The notes: generated from the letters alone by a model not told the origin. A DNA stretch of 64,000 nucleotides from Komarekiella atlantica HA4396-MV6 (GCA_019359395.1 JAHHHK010000035.1:1-64000); one strand, 5' to 3'. Counted from the stretch's first letter, positions 52,905-62,747 are shown. A program made the numbers and translations.

Positions 52905-52934
52905 GGGTTAAGGAAAAGGTAAGGTGAGGTTACT
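52905..52934 (-). promoter_or_regulatory. Candidate PHO box upstream of the phosphoesterase
   Basis: On the gene's strand, three 8-mers at exact 11-bp period: AGTAACCT, CTTACCTT, CTTAACCC. This fits the cyanobacterial SphR/PhoB site (tandem YTTAACCW, 3-bp spacers) better than the phoD site. It is 55 bp before the ATG within a 367-bp intergenic region that has no other feature. Confidence 0.5.
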
Positions 52935-53217
52935 TTAAAATTCACATATTTTATCTAAGCAATGATTATGCGATCGCATTGATCCATTTAAGTGTTAGAC
53001 GATGCTGCTAAATTGAATACCTTACTGCCATCCGCTTCCAAAGATGTCTCTGTCCCAATACGGTTCGGAACCGAAGCGAGAAGTTATTCACCAAATATTA
53101 GTATAAATAAATACATCTCAAATTGATTCAAACTCATTCCATAGGTAGCTACGTCTTTTTCTCTATAGCAGTAACTTAAGAGCACCACCTTGATCATGCT
53201 ACTAACAGCAAAATGCC

Positions 53218-53691
53218 ATGATAAAAAACAATTTTGAAGCGGCAAATTCTGAAGAAAATAAAACAGACATAGATGCTGTTAAAGCGACAGTTCTTGCAGT
53301 AGATGATAATAATGATGTTCTTTTATTAACTACTCATACTCTTGAAAGCTATGGAATTCAAGTAATAACAGCATCCAATGCAGTAGCAGCATTAGACGTT
53401 ATTCAACAACGTCAACTGCATCTTTTAATTAGCGACATTGCTATGCCAGAAAAAGATGGGTATTGGTTAATACAACAAGTTCGTTCACTAACGAATCCCT
53501 CAACTAGAAAAATTCCTGCAATTGCTTTTAGTGGCTGTACTGAAGAGAAGGCGCAATCAAAAGCTCTGGCGTCGGGATTTCAAACTTATCTTCAAAAGCC
53601 TTCCACACCCAAGGAGCTAATTACAGAAGTAGCAAAACTTCTGGGATTTGCTTGTAAAAACAGTCTCGCTAAAGTTGGCAATTATTACTAG
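53218..53691 (+). CDS. Receiver-domain response regulator
   Basis: A 157-aa single receiver with a ~20-residue polar N-terminal extension. Acidic pocket AVDDNND, phospho-accepting Asp in LLISDIAMPEKDG, Ser in AIAFSGCT and Lys in TYLQKPSTP. No output domain. Similar receivers are fused to hybrid kinases in cyanobacteria. No kinase gene is adjacent, so its partner is unknown. Confidence 0.9.
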   Translation: MIKNNFEAANSEENKTDIDAVKATVLAVDDNNDVLLLTTHTLESYGIQVITASNAVAALDVIQQRQLHLLISDIAMPEKDGYWLIQQVRSLTNPSTRKIPAIAFSGCTEEKAQSKALASGFQTYLQKPSTPKELITEVAKLLGFACKNSLAKVGNYY

Positions 53692-53948
53692 GAATTTAGT
53701 CGCTCAAACCTCTAGAATTGTCTCGCTGCAAATTGCAGCTCTCGTTGATTCGGTCAGCGACTCTATGCTACTAGCCGAAAGTCAAATAAGCTGTTGACAA
53801 TTCACCAGCAAAACTAAAAAATTTGGTTGAGCATTGTTTCAAAGCCATTAAAATAAGCACTTATGGGTGGTACAATCTAGAGCCACTGTTGGGAATTTGG
53901 CTAAGGAAAAGTTGCAGATTGCGCGTACTTTGCATATCTCCTAGTAGA

Positions 53949-54183
53949 TTACTGTGGTGGAAGCAATTGCGTCCTGTTGCTTTTGCCTGATATAGCGTTT
54001 GCGCCATTTTTTGCTAACGCTACTCGATATCCTTCCCGCTCTAAGAAAGGTCGAAGTTGTTTTTGGTTAAACGCTTCATCATCAACAATAAGAACTAAAG
54101 GTTGGTTTTCTTGAAGAGTACTTTTCACTGAAGTACTTGCTAAATTATGATGGGCTGCTTTTACTAGAACGTTTAAGGAGTTT
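53949..54183 (-). pseudogene. Remnant of a receiver domain
   Basis: On the minus strand the frame reads NQPLVLIVDDEAFNQKQLRP, then FLEREGYRVALAKNGANA, the first third of a response-regulator receiver with its acidic pocket. It then runs into unrelated residues and TAA at 53949-53951, before the phospho-accepting Asp strand. Upstream the frame is closed by TAG at ~54184 and contains no ATG. So both ends are broken. It differs in sequence from the intact receiver at 53218. Confidence 0.7.
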
Positions 54184-54806
54184 TGCTATTTTTGCTATTG
54201 ACTACTGTAGGTCTATAAGGCAAAGTCATATAAGTTTGAAATCAAGACATAAGAATCTGTTTACATGTTTTGCACCGTTTGTTGCTTGATTAGGCTGGTC
54301 AAACTTAATTTATTACTGTAGATAAAGATACACAACTGTTTACGGGATGAGTTGAAGTAAATTGTATAAGTATTTACCTATACAATTGTAATCAAACAGT
54401 GCCAAGCAAGGAAGATGAGCGATCGCACCTTGCTACAACCTTGATAAATACGGCGCTTCCTTGCAAATCAGAAATTTTATTACTGACTTTTTCTTCGATT
54501 TGCCAAAAAGCCAGGATTTTTGCTGGATAAAGCAACCTAGTTCTTAATTTTGGATAAAGTAAAGTTTAGAATGTATCAACGCCCTAGCAGTTAAAGTTTT
54601 TACAGAAATACTATTAAAGAATTTTATATATTAATTTATACCAATCTTTACTGAAACTTTAAATTTAAATAGTAGCTCTGTGCTGAAGTATATTTTTTAA
54701 CTAATAAATTAAAGCTTTCGTAAAAAGTGCTTATTTAGGCTTGTCTATTACCTAATTTTTATATTAACTATCATTAGCAATCAAATAAACAGCAAATACC
54801 ACGACA
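54184..54806. other. Gene-free AT-rich stretch
   Basis: About 620 bp before the glycosyltransferase with no coding frame, hairpin or repeat I can support, apart from a GCGATCGC site at 54420. With the receiver remnant it makes a gap of over 1.1 kb without an intact gene. Confidence 0.5.
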
Positions 54807-55772
54807 ATGTTGACAATTCCAAAATCAACTAAAGATATCGTAAAGGAAGTGCTTAGAAATGTTTATGACAAAGTGCGTCCATCCTATTTTTCAATATTTA
54901 ATTCCAGGAAATTTACTGTAATAATACACAACAATTATAGCGGTTTTTTTGCTCAACTAAATTGGTGTCTTTATATCTTCTCTTTTTGTGAAGACAAAGA
55001 TTTAATTCCCGATATTTACCTGACTGGAGAAAACTATTTAGCTCCTGAATTAGGCGAAAATTGGTTTCGATACTTTTTTGAAGTTCCTGAGTTGGCTGGA
55101 GACAATATATATAAACATTCACAAAATAAATTGATAAAAAATATCACGATTACGCATATTTTACAACTACTCTTGCTAAGCGAACACTTCGATAAAATGA
55201 CTGTATTATATGCATCACAACTTATGAAAAAATATATGCATATCAACCAATATATACAGACAAAAGTAGATACATACTTCCAAAAATATCTTCAGAATAA
55301 GTTTGTACTGGGGATACACTATAGAGGTACTGATAAAATAGTTGAGTCTCCTAGAGTTTGTTGGGAATATGTTAAGCAAGTGATAAATAACTATCTAAAA
55401 AAACATCCTAAAGTAGATTGTCTTTTTGTAGCCAGTGATGAAGGTGATTTTATTGATTATATAAAAAATGAATTTCAATTTATACCAGTTTTTAACCATG
55501 AAGATCAGCTAAAAGCAATTAATAATGAAGCTTTTCATCACATCAATTTAGGTAAAGATAATTTTAAAAAAGGTGAAGAAGCGCTAATAAACGCTCTGTT
55601 ACTGTCTCGATGCAACGTATTAATTAGGACAAGTTCATTCTTGTCAGCATGGGCATCTATTTTTAACCCAAACTTACCAATAATTTTGTTAAACAGTCCA
55701 AATAAAGATACACTTTGGTTCCCAGACAAAGAATTGATATCAAAATCTATGAACCAATATCTTATCGAATAG
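54807..55772 (+). CDS. Fucosyltransferase-like glycosyltransferase (NodZ/FUT8 type)
   Basis: A 321-aa protein with no signal or membrane helix. The donor-site block LGIHYRGTDK (about 170-179) matches the H-x-R-x-T-D-K motif of GT23 enzymes (NodZ, FUT8), followed by CLFVASDEGDFIDYIKNEF and, near the end, GEEALINALLLSRCNVLIRT. These use GDP-fucose or related donors, so it may decorate a polysaccharide or glycan. It is much more AT-rich than its neighbours and isolated, which suggests horizontal transfer. Acceptor unknown. Confidence 0.72.
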   Translation: MLTIPKSTKDIVKEVLRNVYDKVRPSYFSIFNSRKFTVIIHNNYSGFFAQLNWCLYIFSFCEDKDLIPDIYLTGENYLAPELGENWFRYFFEVPELAGDNIYKHSQNKLIKNITITHILQLLLLSEHFDKMTVLYASQLMKKYMHINQYIQTKVDTYFQKYLQNKFVLGIHYRGTDKIVESPRVCWEYVKQVINNYLKKHPKVDCLFVASDEGDFIDYIKNEFQFIPVFNHEDQLKAINNEAFHHINLGKDNFKKGEEALINALLLSRCNVLIRTSSFLSAWASIFNPNLPIILLNSPNKDTLWFPDKELISKSMNQYLIE

Positions 55773-55857
55773 CACAAAATCAGCCCCTTTTCTGCGGGAC
55801 GCTACGCGAACGGAAAATTAAAAATTAAGAATTAACATACCTATAAATAAATTTAAC

Positions 55858-55948
55858 TTAGTGTCTTTGTGATGAAAAAATTTGACTTTTGAAACACTAA
55901 GACAATAAGAAAAATACATATTTTTAATTTAGACCTTGAAAGGGCTAG
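55858..55948. repeat. Degenerate copy of the GTGTCTTTGTG family
   Basis: TTAGTGTCTTTGTG and ACACTAAGACA form imperfect arms, followed by GACCTTGAAAGGGCTAG, which matches the outer arm at 28886-28900. Non-coding. Confidence 0.6.
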
Positions 55949-56035
55949 TTCTATTCAAATAAGATATCCAAAACTAGAGTTGTCGGCAACCGCTGACCAG
56001 GAACGTTATGGCAATATTTGAAGAGTCAAGAATAG

Positions 56036-56527
56036 ATGATTGAAATTGTTGAAGCAGATCTTAGTATGCCTGCTCATGCGGACGCTGTGGTTAAGTTAAT
56101 GGATGAGTATGCGCTCGACCCAATGGGTGGTGGTAAAGGTCTGTCTGACTATGTTAAAGCAAATCTCTCAGCAGAGCTTGCAAAGAGAAAATCGGCTCAT
56201 GTCATTCTCGCGCTTGTCGATGCTGAACCCGCAGGGCTTGTTGTCTGCTTAGAAGGATTTTCAACGTTTGCGTGCAAGCCATTACTGAATATTCACGATG
56301 TCATCGTTGCTTTACCCCATCGTGGTCAAGGCTTGTCCAAACTGCTGCTACAGAAAGCGGAGGAAATTGCGTTAGATTTGGGCTGCTGCAAACTCACGCT
56401 AGAGGTACTAGAAGGAAACCATGTTGCCCAGTTAGCATACAAGGCGTGCGGATTCAGTGGCTATCAGCTAAATCCTCAGATGGGTAAGGCATTATTTTGG
56501 GAGAAGAAACTAAACAGTAAACAGTAA
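56036..56527 (+). CDS. GNAT family N-acetyltransferase
   Basis: A 163-aa acetyltransferase. Core strands AHVILALVDAEPAGLVVCLE and NIHDVIVALPHRGQGLSKLL; the acetyl-CoA loop is HRGQGLSKLL (R-x-x-G-x-G/A) and the tail YKACGFSGYQL is typical. The substrate is unknown. The ATG at 56036 starts the only long frame. Its 3' end runs into a heptamer repeat and a perfect palindrome. Confidence 0.88.
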   Translation: MIEIVEADLSMPAHADAVVKLMDEYALDPMGGGKGLSDYVKANLSAELAKRKSAHVILALVDAEPAGLVVCLEGFSTFACKPLLNIHDVIVALPHRGQGLSKLLLQKAEEIALDLGCCKLTLEVLEGNHVAQLAYKACGFSGYQLNPQMGKALFWEKKLNSKQ

Positions 56528-56553
56528 ACAGTAAGCAGTAAGTGGTGAGCAGT
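56513..56553. repeat. AGTAAAC/AGTAAGC heptamer array
   Basis: Tandem heptamers of the form (A/G)CAGTAA begin inside the last codons of the GNAT gene (AAACAGTAAACAGTAAACAG) and run to the palindrome. The GNAT stop codon is itself within a repeat unit. Confidence 0.7.
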
Positions 56554-56585
56554 AATCAGTAATCAGCGATCGCTGATTACTGATT
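56554..56585. terminator. 32-bp perfect palindrome centred on a HIP1 site
   Basis: AATCAGTAATCAGCGATCGC continues with its exact complement to 56585, with GCGATCGC (56566-56573) at the centre. It lies between two convergent genes and is 5 bp from the minus-strand stop codon region at 56590. It can act as a bidirectional terminator or a cruciform. Confidence 0.7.
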
Positions 56586-56589
56586 GAAA

Positions 56590-59118
56590 TTACACTTCAG
56601 CGGGGAGATATTCTTGTTGTCTCTCCACAAATGACTGGACACGGGCGCGGTAATCTCTGACGGTATCATCTACCCAATCGCGATCGTTGCTATTTGCATA
56701 CAAATGTACCAGTGGTTCGCTGGCATCTGGTAGAACTAACAACCAACTGTCATCGTAGGGCTGGCAAATTTTTACTCCATCGATTAATTCTAGGTTTTGG
56801 GCTGGGTGAGTTTCGACCAAGTAACGCATCAGTGCGCCTTTAGCTGTCCAGGGGCAACGTATTGTATAAGATTTGTGAATTACACGAGGCAATTCTGAGC
56901 GGACAGTAGCGAGCGATCGCTCTTGAATGGTCAGCATCTCAATCAGTTTGGCAATGCAGAACATGGAATCAAATCCCGGATGCAGTTGCGGGAAAATAAA
57001 ACCAACTTCTCCACTACCTCCTACCACCACATTCGGATTTTTCTGACAAGCTTCCATCAATGCTGCGGGATTGGCTTTAGTGCGAATCACCTTACCATCG
57101 TGGCGACGGGCGACTTGTTCCACGGCACTAGAAGCATGAACTGGCACAACTACTGTGCCTCTGGGGTGAGCTGTTAACATCATGTCCACCATCAGCGCTG
57201 TTAACATTTCCCCACGAATCAGGCTTCCCGATTCATCAACTAAAATCAGTTGTTCCCCATTCGCCGTTACCTGGACGCCGAAGTTAGCTTTTAACGCCTC
57301 GACTACATGACCCAACTGAGTCAGCAATGCTTCGCGGTCGGTTGTAGTTACAGCATTTTTATTCAGGCTGGCATTTAGCACCACCGCATCAGCGCCAAAT
57401 TTATCTAACATTTGGGGTAAGACTGCCCCAGATACGGCATAAACATAGTCAATCACCACTTTGGCGCGACTGTTGCAAAGAGTAGCAACATGTAACAGCT
57501 TCTCAAACGCAGTACAGTAACGGTCAATGACTTGGCTAGGGTATGCTACATCGCCAATTTCATGAATTAGCGCCCGCCGCATATCTTCTTTAAAGTAAGC
57601 CCCCTCAATTTTCTTTTCTAGAGCCTTGGAGATATTAATCCCCTTGGCATCCATAAATTCAATGAGAATGTAGTCAGGGCGATCGGGGTGTACTCGTACA
57701 TGGATACCGCCATTAACCGACATTGTGGGTATAACTGTACGAGCTATGGGAATGGCTGTAGCATCGAGATTTTGAATGTCAACACCTACTGACATTAAAC
57801 CAGCAATTAGCGATCGCGTCACCATCCGAGAAATATTACGCTGATCACGGGAAACCGTTACTTTAGAACCGGGTTTTAAAGTAGAACCGTAAGCAGCTCC
57901 TAACTTGACGGCAAATTCTGGGGTGATGTCGATATTAGCTAATCCTTGCACACCACGTTGCCCAAATAAATTTCGTTGAGCGATGTTACCCCAAATCAAG
58001 TTAATGTTTAAAATTGCACCTGACTCGATTTTCTTACTGGGCCAAACACGCACACCAGGGCTAATTTGAGCTTCTTCTCCCACCGTAGAAAGCGAACCCA
58101 CTACAGCAGCTTCTAATACTTGAGCGCGGCGGTCTACACGAGTCCCACGAGAAATCACGCAGGCGCTCAGTTGTGCTTCATCTCCAATAATTGCCCCATT
58201 CCACACAATTGGACGCTTAAGATTGGCATCAGCGCCAATGGTGACATTATCGCCAATGATAGTTCCGTCTTCAATCTGTACTCTCGCCCCGATGCGGCAA
58301 TTGTCGCCAATTACTGCTGGAGTTTCAATAATTGCCGTTGGGTCAATAAAGGTATTTTGACCCACCCACAACCCAGTTGAAACTTCTTTGTAGGCAAAAT
58401 CGAGTTGTACCCTCCGAGCTAATGCATCATACTGAGCTTCACGATAAGCATCTAAATGACCAACATCGCACCAATAACCTTCAGCAATGTAACCATACAT
58501 TGGCTCATCTTTAGCTAGAAGCAAGGGAAACAAGTCTTTAGAAAAGTCGGATTCAGTGTTTGCTGGCAGATATTCCAAAACTTCTGGCTCAAGAATATAA
58601 GTGCCAGTGTTGACTGTATCGGAAAAAATTTCACTCGTAGAGGGTTTTTCTAAAAATCGGCGAATTCGTCTTTGCTCATCGGTAATCACTACCCCAAACT
58701 CAATCGGGTTAGGAACCCTAGTTAAAATCAAAGTTGCTCTTGACTGCTTTTGTTTGTGAAATTCAATTGCTGCTGTGAGGTCAAAATCTGTTACACTATC
58801 GCCGCTAATGACTAAAAAAGTTTCATCAAGAAGTTCGGCAATATTTTTCACACAGCCTGCTGTACCAAGGGGCTGGTCTTCTTCTACAGCGTAGGTCATC
58901 TGTACGCCAAAATCGCCACCATCTTGAAAGTAGTCTCGCAAGACATCAGGTAAATAATGCAATGTCGCAATTACTTCTGTAATTTGATGTCGTTTGAGAA
59001 GATTAATAATGTGTTCGGCAATTGGTCGATTTAAGATAGGCACCATCGGTTTAGGCAGGTCGCAAGTTAACGGGCGAAGCCGCGTTCCCGAACCGCCTGC
59101 CATAAGTACTGCACGCAT
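56590..59118 (-). CDS. Sugar-nucleotidyltransferase fused to a degenerate phosphomannomutase
   Basis: An 842-aa protein. The N-terminal nucleotidyltransferase is intact ([30 protein letters not shown]). A left-handed beta-helix of hexapeptide repeats follows (about 245-370: [20 protein letters not shown]). The rest is a phosphohexomutase fold, but the usual T-A-S-H-N-P loop reads [10 protein letters not shown] (no Ser) and the DGDADR metal loop reads [12 protein letters not shown]. So only the first half is likely to catalyse, probably GDP-mannose or UDP-/ADP-sugar formation. TAAGGAGGATTT is a strong Shine-Dalgarno. The layout resembles proteins annotated as mannose-1-phosphate guanyltransferase in other cyanobacteria. 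Confidence 0.88.
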   Translation of the reverse strand: MRAVLMAGGSGTRLRPLTCDLPKPMVPILNRPIAEHIINLLKRHQITEVIATLHYLPDVLRDYFQDGGDFGVQMTYAVEEDQPLGTAGCVKNIAELLDETFLVISGDSVTDFDLTAAIEFHKQKQSRATLILTRVPNPIEFGVVITDEQRRIRRFLEKPSTSEIFSDTVNTGTYILEPEVLEYLPANTESDFSKDLFPLLLAKDEPMYGYIAEGYWCDVGHLDAYREAQYDALARRVQLDFAYKEVSTGLWVGQNTFIDPTAIIETPAVIGDNCRIGARVQIEDGTIIGDNVTIGADANLKRPIVWNGAIIGDEAQLSACVISRGTRVDRRAQVLEAAVVGSLSTVGEEAQISPGVRVWPSKKIESGAILNINLIWGNIAQRNLFGQRGVQGLANIDITPEFAVKLGAAYGSTLKPGSKVTVSRDQRNISRMVTRSLIAGLMSVGVDIQNLDATAIPIARTVIPTMSVNGGIHVRVHPDRPDYILIEFMDAKGINISKALEKKIEGAYFKEDMRRALIHEIGDVAYPSQVIDRYCTAFEKLLHVATLCNSRAKVVIDYVYAVSGAVLPQMLDKFGADAVVLNASLNKNAVTTTDREALLTQLGHVVEALKANFGVQVTANGEQLILVDESGSLIRGEMLTALMVDMMLTAHPRGTVVVPVHASSAVEQVARRHDGKVIRTKANPAALMEACQKNPNVVVGGSGEVGFIFPQLHPGFDSMFCIAKLIEMLTIQERSLATVRSELPRVIHKSYTIRCPWTAKGALMRYLVETHPAQNLELIDGVKICQPYDDSWLLVLPDASEPLVHLYANSNDRDWVDDTVRDYRARVQSFVERQQEYLPAEV

Positions 59119-60042
59119 AAATCCTCCTTAGCTATTTGCAGCATTCCCTGCGTCAAAACCCGTAAGATACGTTTCTTTCAGCGTTACTAAGTCAAAGTAT
59201 GATTTGTCCTTGTGTTCGCGCAGCGTTCCCGCAGGGTACATAACGTTGGCGGAGCCTTTCGCGCAGAAGTGAACAGTTCGCGTAGCGTTCCGTAGGAAAG
59301 AATCTCACTAGACGCTCCGTTTTGCTTTGCTGTACTCAGCATGACAAATTTCATTTCACACCCCAATTCAGTAACGCCTGTTCTTCTTTCTTTAGTCTCC
59401 TATGGATCTTGATATTTGAGGAACTTCCGCAAGATGCATCTGATGAGGAATAAGTATATCTACTTATCAAACTCACCTATTTGTCCAAATGAAATCAATA
59501 AAGGAAATTGCCTATGAGTAAAGAATATTTCTAGTGCTCAGAAATTACTTACTGTAGTTCCCAGAAACATTAAAGCCAAGATAGATGATCGCAAACTATC
59601 ACATTTTTATTTATTGGAATATTATTTTTTACTGCCCAAAATCATCAAGTTAGAGTAGTTTGATTCAAAATATCTGCTATATCTTTATTTTCTAGTAAGT
59701 AATCGGGAAAAAATAGGGAAGACTGGGAGAAAGTAGTTTTGTGTTTTAGTAAGAGGTGTTTTTATCACATTAATTGCCGGACTACCAAAGATAATATTGC
59801 GTTCCTTTTACTGAGTATTTAATTTTGCTTCTATAAAAGGTTGCACACTCAGTAAGCGTGTAATTTATCAATGCCCGTAAGGCTGAATATTACGTGTTTA
59901 TAGGTGTCAGTTTACACTTAAAACACTATTAGGCAATGCAAGATGTAGTTTCAAAATTGTGGACAAATCGAATCTTTAATGTAGAATCAAAACCAACTTC
60001 AAACCTTGACAATTATGTATTTATTTTTTTGGAGGTAGGTTT
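59119..60042. other. 924-bp intergenic region before murA
   Basis: The left part (59210-59340) carries GC-rich repeat fragments (TTCCCGCAGGGTACATAACG, TTCGCGTAGCGTTCCGTAGG). The right part is AT-rich and must hold the murA promoter. An open frame at 59936-60142 overlaps the murA start in another phase and has no family features; it is not called as a gene. Confidence 0.55.
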
Positions 60043-60045
60043 ATT
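60031..60045 (+). promoter_or_regulatory. Shine-Dalgarno and probable ATT start codon of murA
   Basis: GGAGGT (60031-60036), six bases, then ATT (60043-60045). This is the best-spaced Shine-Dalgarno before the murA frame; no ATG, GTG or CTG stands at that spacing in this frame. Confidence 0.55.
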
Positions 60046-61422
60046 AATCCTTCTAGCAGCTTACCAGATGCCAAATTTACTCCAGAAGCAGACTCCTCAG
60101 TCTTGCAAATTTGGGGTGGGCATCCTTTGCGAGGTCACGTAAAAATTAGTGGAGCAAAAAATTCAGCACTGGTGATCATGGCTGGAACTTTGCTATGTTC
60201 AGGAGATTGTCGCATCCGCAATGTTCCCTTATTAGCTGATGTAGACCGGATGGGTCAGGTTTTATCAGCTTTGGGCATTCGCTTAACACGACACGGCGAT
60301 ATCTTAGATATTAATGCCAGCGAAATTACTACATCAAAAGCTCCCTACGAACTAGTCACCCAATTGCGGGCAAGTTTTTTCGCCATTGGGCCGATTCTTG
60401 CACGATTAGGAGTAGCGCAGATGCCTTTACCAGGCGGTTGTGCAATTGGGGCCAGACCAGTTGATTTGCATGTCCGGGGATTGCAAGCAATGGGAGCCGA
60501 AGTCCAGATTGAACATGGTATTTGTAATGCCTATGTTCCTGGTAGCAGCGGCAGGTTAAAAGGAGCCAAGATTTATTTGGACACTCCCAGTGTGGGAGCC
60601 ACAGAGACTTTGATGATGGCGGCTACTTTAGCAGATGGCGAAACGATCATCGAAAATGCCGCACGGGAACCAGAGGTAGTCGATCTGGCAAATTTCTGTA
60701 ATGCGATGGGAGCGAAAATTCAGGGTGCAGGGACAAGTACGATTACAATCGTTGGCGTCCCCAAGTTGCATTCTGTAGAGTACACAATTATTCCCGATCG
60801 CATTGAAATAGGAACATTTTTGGTTGCTGGTGCTATCACTCGCTCAGAGCTTACTTTGTCGCCAGTGCTACCAGATCATTTGATTCCCGTAATTGCCAAG
60901 CTACGGGAAATTGGAGTGACAATACTTGAGGAATCACCCAACTGCTTACGCATCCTACCTGCGGAAACTTTCAAGGCAACGGATATTGAAACCTTGCCCC
61001 ATCCAGGCTTTCCCACAGATATGCAAGCACCGTTTATGGCTTTGCTGACATTGGCGGAAGGTGACAGCCTAATTAACGAATCTGTGTTTGAAAACCGCTT
61101 GCGTCATGCTTCAGAGTTAAATCGTTTGGGGGCAGATATTCGCGTTAAAGGCAACGCTGCCTTTGTTCGGGGAGTGCCGATGTTGTCTGGCGCACCAGTA
61201 TTGGGTACAGACTTACGGGCATCAGCAGCGTTAGTTTTAGCAGGACTAGCAGCCGAAGGACAAACGACAATTCAGGGATTGCACCACCTTGATCGTGGCT
61301 ATGATCGATTCGACATGAAGTTGCAGCAGTTAGGAGCTAGAATCCTGCGCGTGGGAGATGTACCAGCAGATGCAGAATTAGCTGCCAATGGCAGTACTCC
61401 CCCAGCATCGATTTCAACTTAG
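60043..61422 (+). CDS. murA: UDP-N-acetylglucosamine 1-carboxyvinyltransferase
   Basis: A ~459-aa cytoplasmic enzyme adding enolpyruvate to UDP-GlcNAc, the first committed step of peptidoglycan synthesis. Family blocks: [44 protein letters not shown] (Arg of the active loop), [15 protein letters not shown] with the fosfomycin-target Cys in [19 protein letters not shown] and [16 protein letters not shown]. In this frame the sequence is open from 60010 but has no ATG or GTG before the conserved region. ATT at 60043 has GGAGGT 6 bases upstream and gives (M)[14 protein letters not shown] at 60103 has no Shine-Dalgarno. ATT is preferred. Confidence 0.9.
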   Translation: MNPSSSLPDAKFTPEADSSVLQIWGGHPLRGHVKISGAKNSALVIMAGTLLCSGDCRIRNVPLLADVDRMGQVLSALGIRLTRHGDILDINASEITTSKAPYELVTQLRASFFAIGPILARLGVAQMPLPGGCAIGARPVDLHVRGLQAMGAEVQIEHGICNAYVPGSSGRLKGAKIYLDTPSVGATETLMMAATLADGETIIENAAREPEVVDLANFCNAMGAKIQGAGTSTITIVGVPKLHSVEYTIIPDRIEIGTFLVAGAITRSELTLSPVLPDHLIPVIAKLREIGVTILEESPNCLRILPAETFKATDIETLPHPGFPTDMQAPFMALLTLAEGDSLINESVFENRLRHASELNRLGADIRVKGNAAFVRGVPMLSGAPVLGTDLRASAALVLAGLAAEGQTTIQGLHHLDRGYDRFDMKLQQLGARILRVGDVPADAELAANGSTPPASIST

Positions 61423-61427
61423 TAGTG

Positions 61428-61662
61428 AGGTGGGCAATGCATACGTGTCAACTTAACGTGAAATCCATATCCCGCAATGAACTGAAGTTCCTTGCTCATA
61501 GCAAAAGTCATCTTTAGATGACTATAAAATCGCTCAAAATCCTGAGTCTACTTGAGTAGACTTTCGCTCATCCGCCAGAGAATGAATTCTCTGGCGGGTG
61601 AGGGGGCCAACAGGAAAGCTATTTTTAGCTGAAGTTGATACCAATGTGGGCAATGCCCACCC
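61428..61662. mobile_element. MITE-like element with three internal hairpins
   Basis: The ends are imperfect inverse copies: AGGTGGGCAATGC...GTGTCAACTT at 61428-61455 and GAAGTTGATACCAATGTGGG plus CAATGCCCACCC to 61662. Inside are perfect hairpins AGTCATCT/AGATGACT (61506-61523) and AGTCTACT/AGTAGACT (61545-61562), and a 17-bp stem from CTCATCCGCC (61567-61602). No coding capacity. It sits right after the murA stop. Confidence 0.65.
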
Positions 61663-61747
61663 TACTTAATCGTTATACTAGCTGTGGAAGGCTGTTTTAG
61701 ATAAACAGCCAGATGCCACAGTTGCGTTTTTTATAGCTTGCTGCACC

Positions 61748-62623
61748 ATGTCTTTTTTTAAAACTCCGCTGATTGGTTTAAAAGCTGACTCATTTCGTCA
61801 CCCATTAGATCTGGAAGCTACCAAAACTCTCAAGCAGATACCAGGCATAGACATGATGGTACGGAACTGGCTTGGGCCAATGGCAGAGCAGATTTTTTAT
61901 GTGGAAAATATTGCCTCTAGCATTTTGGTAGGTGAAAAACAACTGCCCGATTTACACAAGCTGTTGTTAGACGCCTGCAAAATCCTAGATATAGAGCCTC
62001 CCCAGTTGTATGTCCGGCAACATCCGGCTCCCAATGCCTACACTTTTGCTGTCAGAGGTAAGCAGCCTTTTATTGTGCTGCACACCTCGTTGATTGATAT
62101 TCTGACACCAGAAGAAATACAGGCAGTAATTGCCCATGAATTGGGGCATCTCAAATGTGACCACAGCGTTTACTTGACGCCTGTAAATTTACTAATATTG
62201 GCGGCAGCAATTGTGCCCAATGTTGGAACCTTCCTGGCACAGGCGATACAAGCACAACTTTTAGAATGGGTACGCTGTGCTGAGTTTACCTGCGATCGCG
62301 CCGCTTTGTTGGCAACCCAAGACCCCAAAGTTGTCATGTCAGTGTTGATGAAGTTGGCTGGTGGCTCCCCAATCTTGGCTCCACAACTTAATCTTGATGC
62401 CTTTGTTGCCCAAGCTCGCGCTTACGATGATATCAGCAAGACTGAACTGGGCGAAATGGTCAAAGCCGCCCGCACAGCCCAATTAACCCATCCAGTACCA
62501 GTGCTGCGAGCACGAGAAATTGACCGCTGGGCCAGCAGCACAGAATATCAATCTTTATTGCAAGGTCAAGCAACAAAGTATACTGATGAAATCTCACCTA
62601 AGGGCGGGTGGCGCAACTGGTAG
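61748..62623 (+). CDS. M48 family metallopeptidase (HtpX-like)
   Basis: A 291-aa zinc protease. The motif is HELGHLKCDH (about 134-143) with a hydrophobic segment after it (VNLLILAAAIVPNVGTFLAQ) and the third ligand in CAEFTCDRAALLA. APNAYTFAV precedes it, as in the M48B/HtpX-type proteins that degrade membrane proteins. Different subfamily from the gene at 7435, which has a signal peptide. Substrates unknown. A palindromic repeat follows. Confidence 0.88.
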   Translation: MSFFKTPLIGLKADSFRHPLDLEATKTLKQIPGIDMMVRNWLGPMAEQIFYVENIASSILVGEKQLPDLHKLLLDACKILDIEPPQLYVRQHPAPNAYTFAVRGKQPFIVLHTSLIDILTPEEIQAVIAHELGHLKCDHSVYLTPVNLLILAAAIVPNVGTFLAQAIQAQLLEWVRCAEFTCDRAALLATQDPKVVMSVLMKLAGGSPILAPQLNLDAFVAQARAYDDISKTELGEMVKAARTAQLTHPVPVLRAREIDRWASSTEYQSLLQGQATKYTDEISPKGGWRNW

Positions 62624-62634
62624 GCTCACTAAAA

Positions 62635-62696
62635 CTTTGTGTCTTTGTGTCTTAGTGGTTAATTAATTGTCACCACAGAGGCACTAAGGCACAAAG
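62635..62696. repeat. Hairpin of the GTGTCTTTGTGTCTT family
   Basis: CTTTGTGTCTTTGTGTCTTA with GTGGTT pairs imperfectly with CACCACAGAGGCACTAAGGC and ACAAAG. Lies between the M48 gene and the convergent GT4 gene, where it can serve as terminator. Confidence 0.75.
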
Positions 62697-62747
62697 AATA
62701 TTAAACTTTGATTTATTTACAAAGTAGATGTGAAAATAACAAGAGAT

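Noticed and set aside
59936-60142. 68-codon frame overlapping the murA start
   Set aside because: It runs across the murA Shine-Dalgarno in another phase, ends within murA and has no family features.
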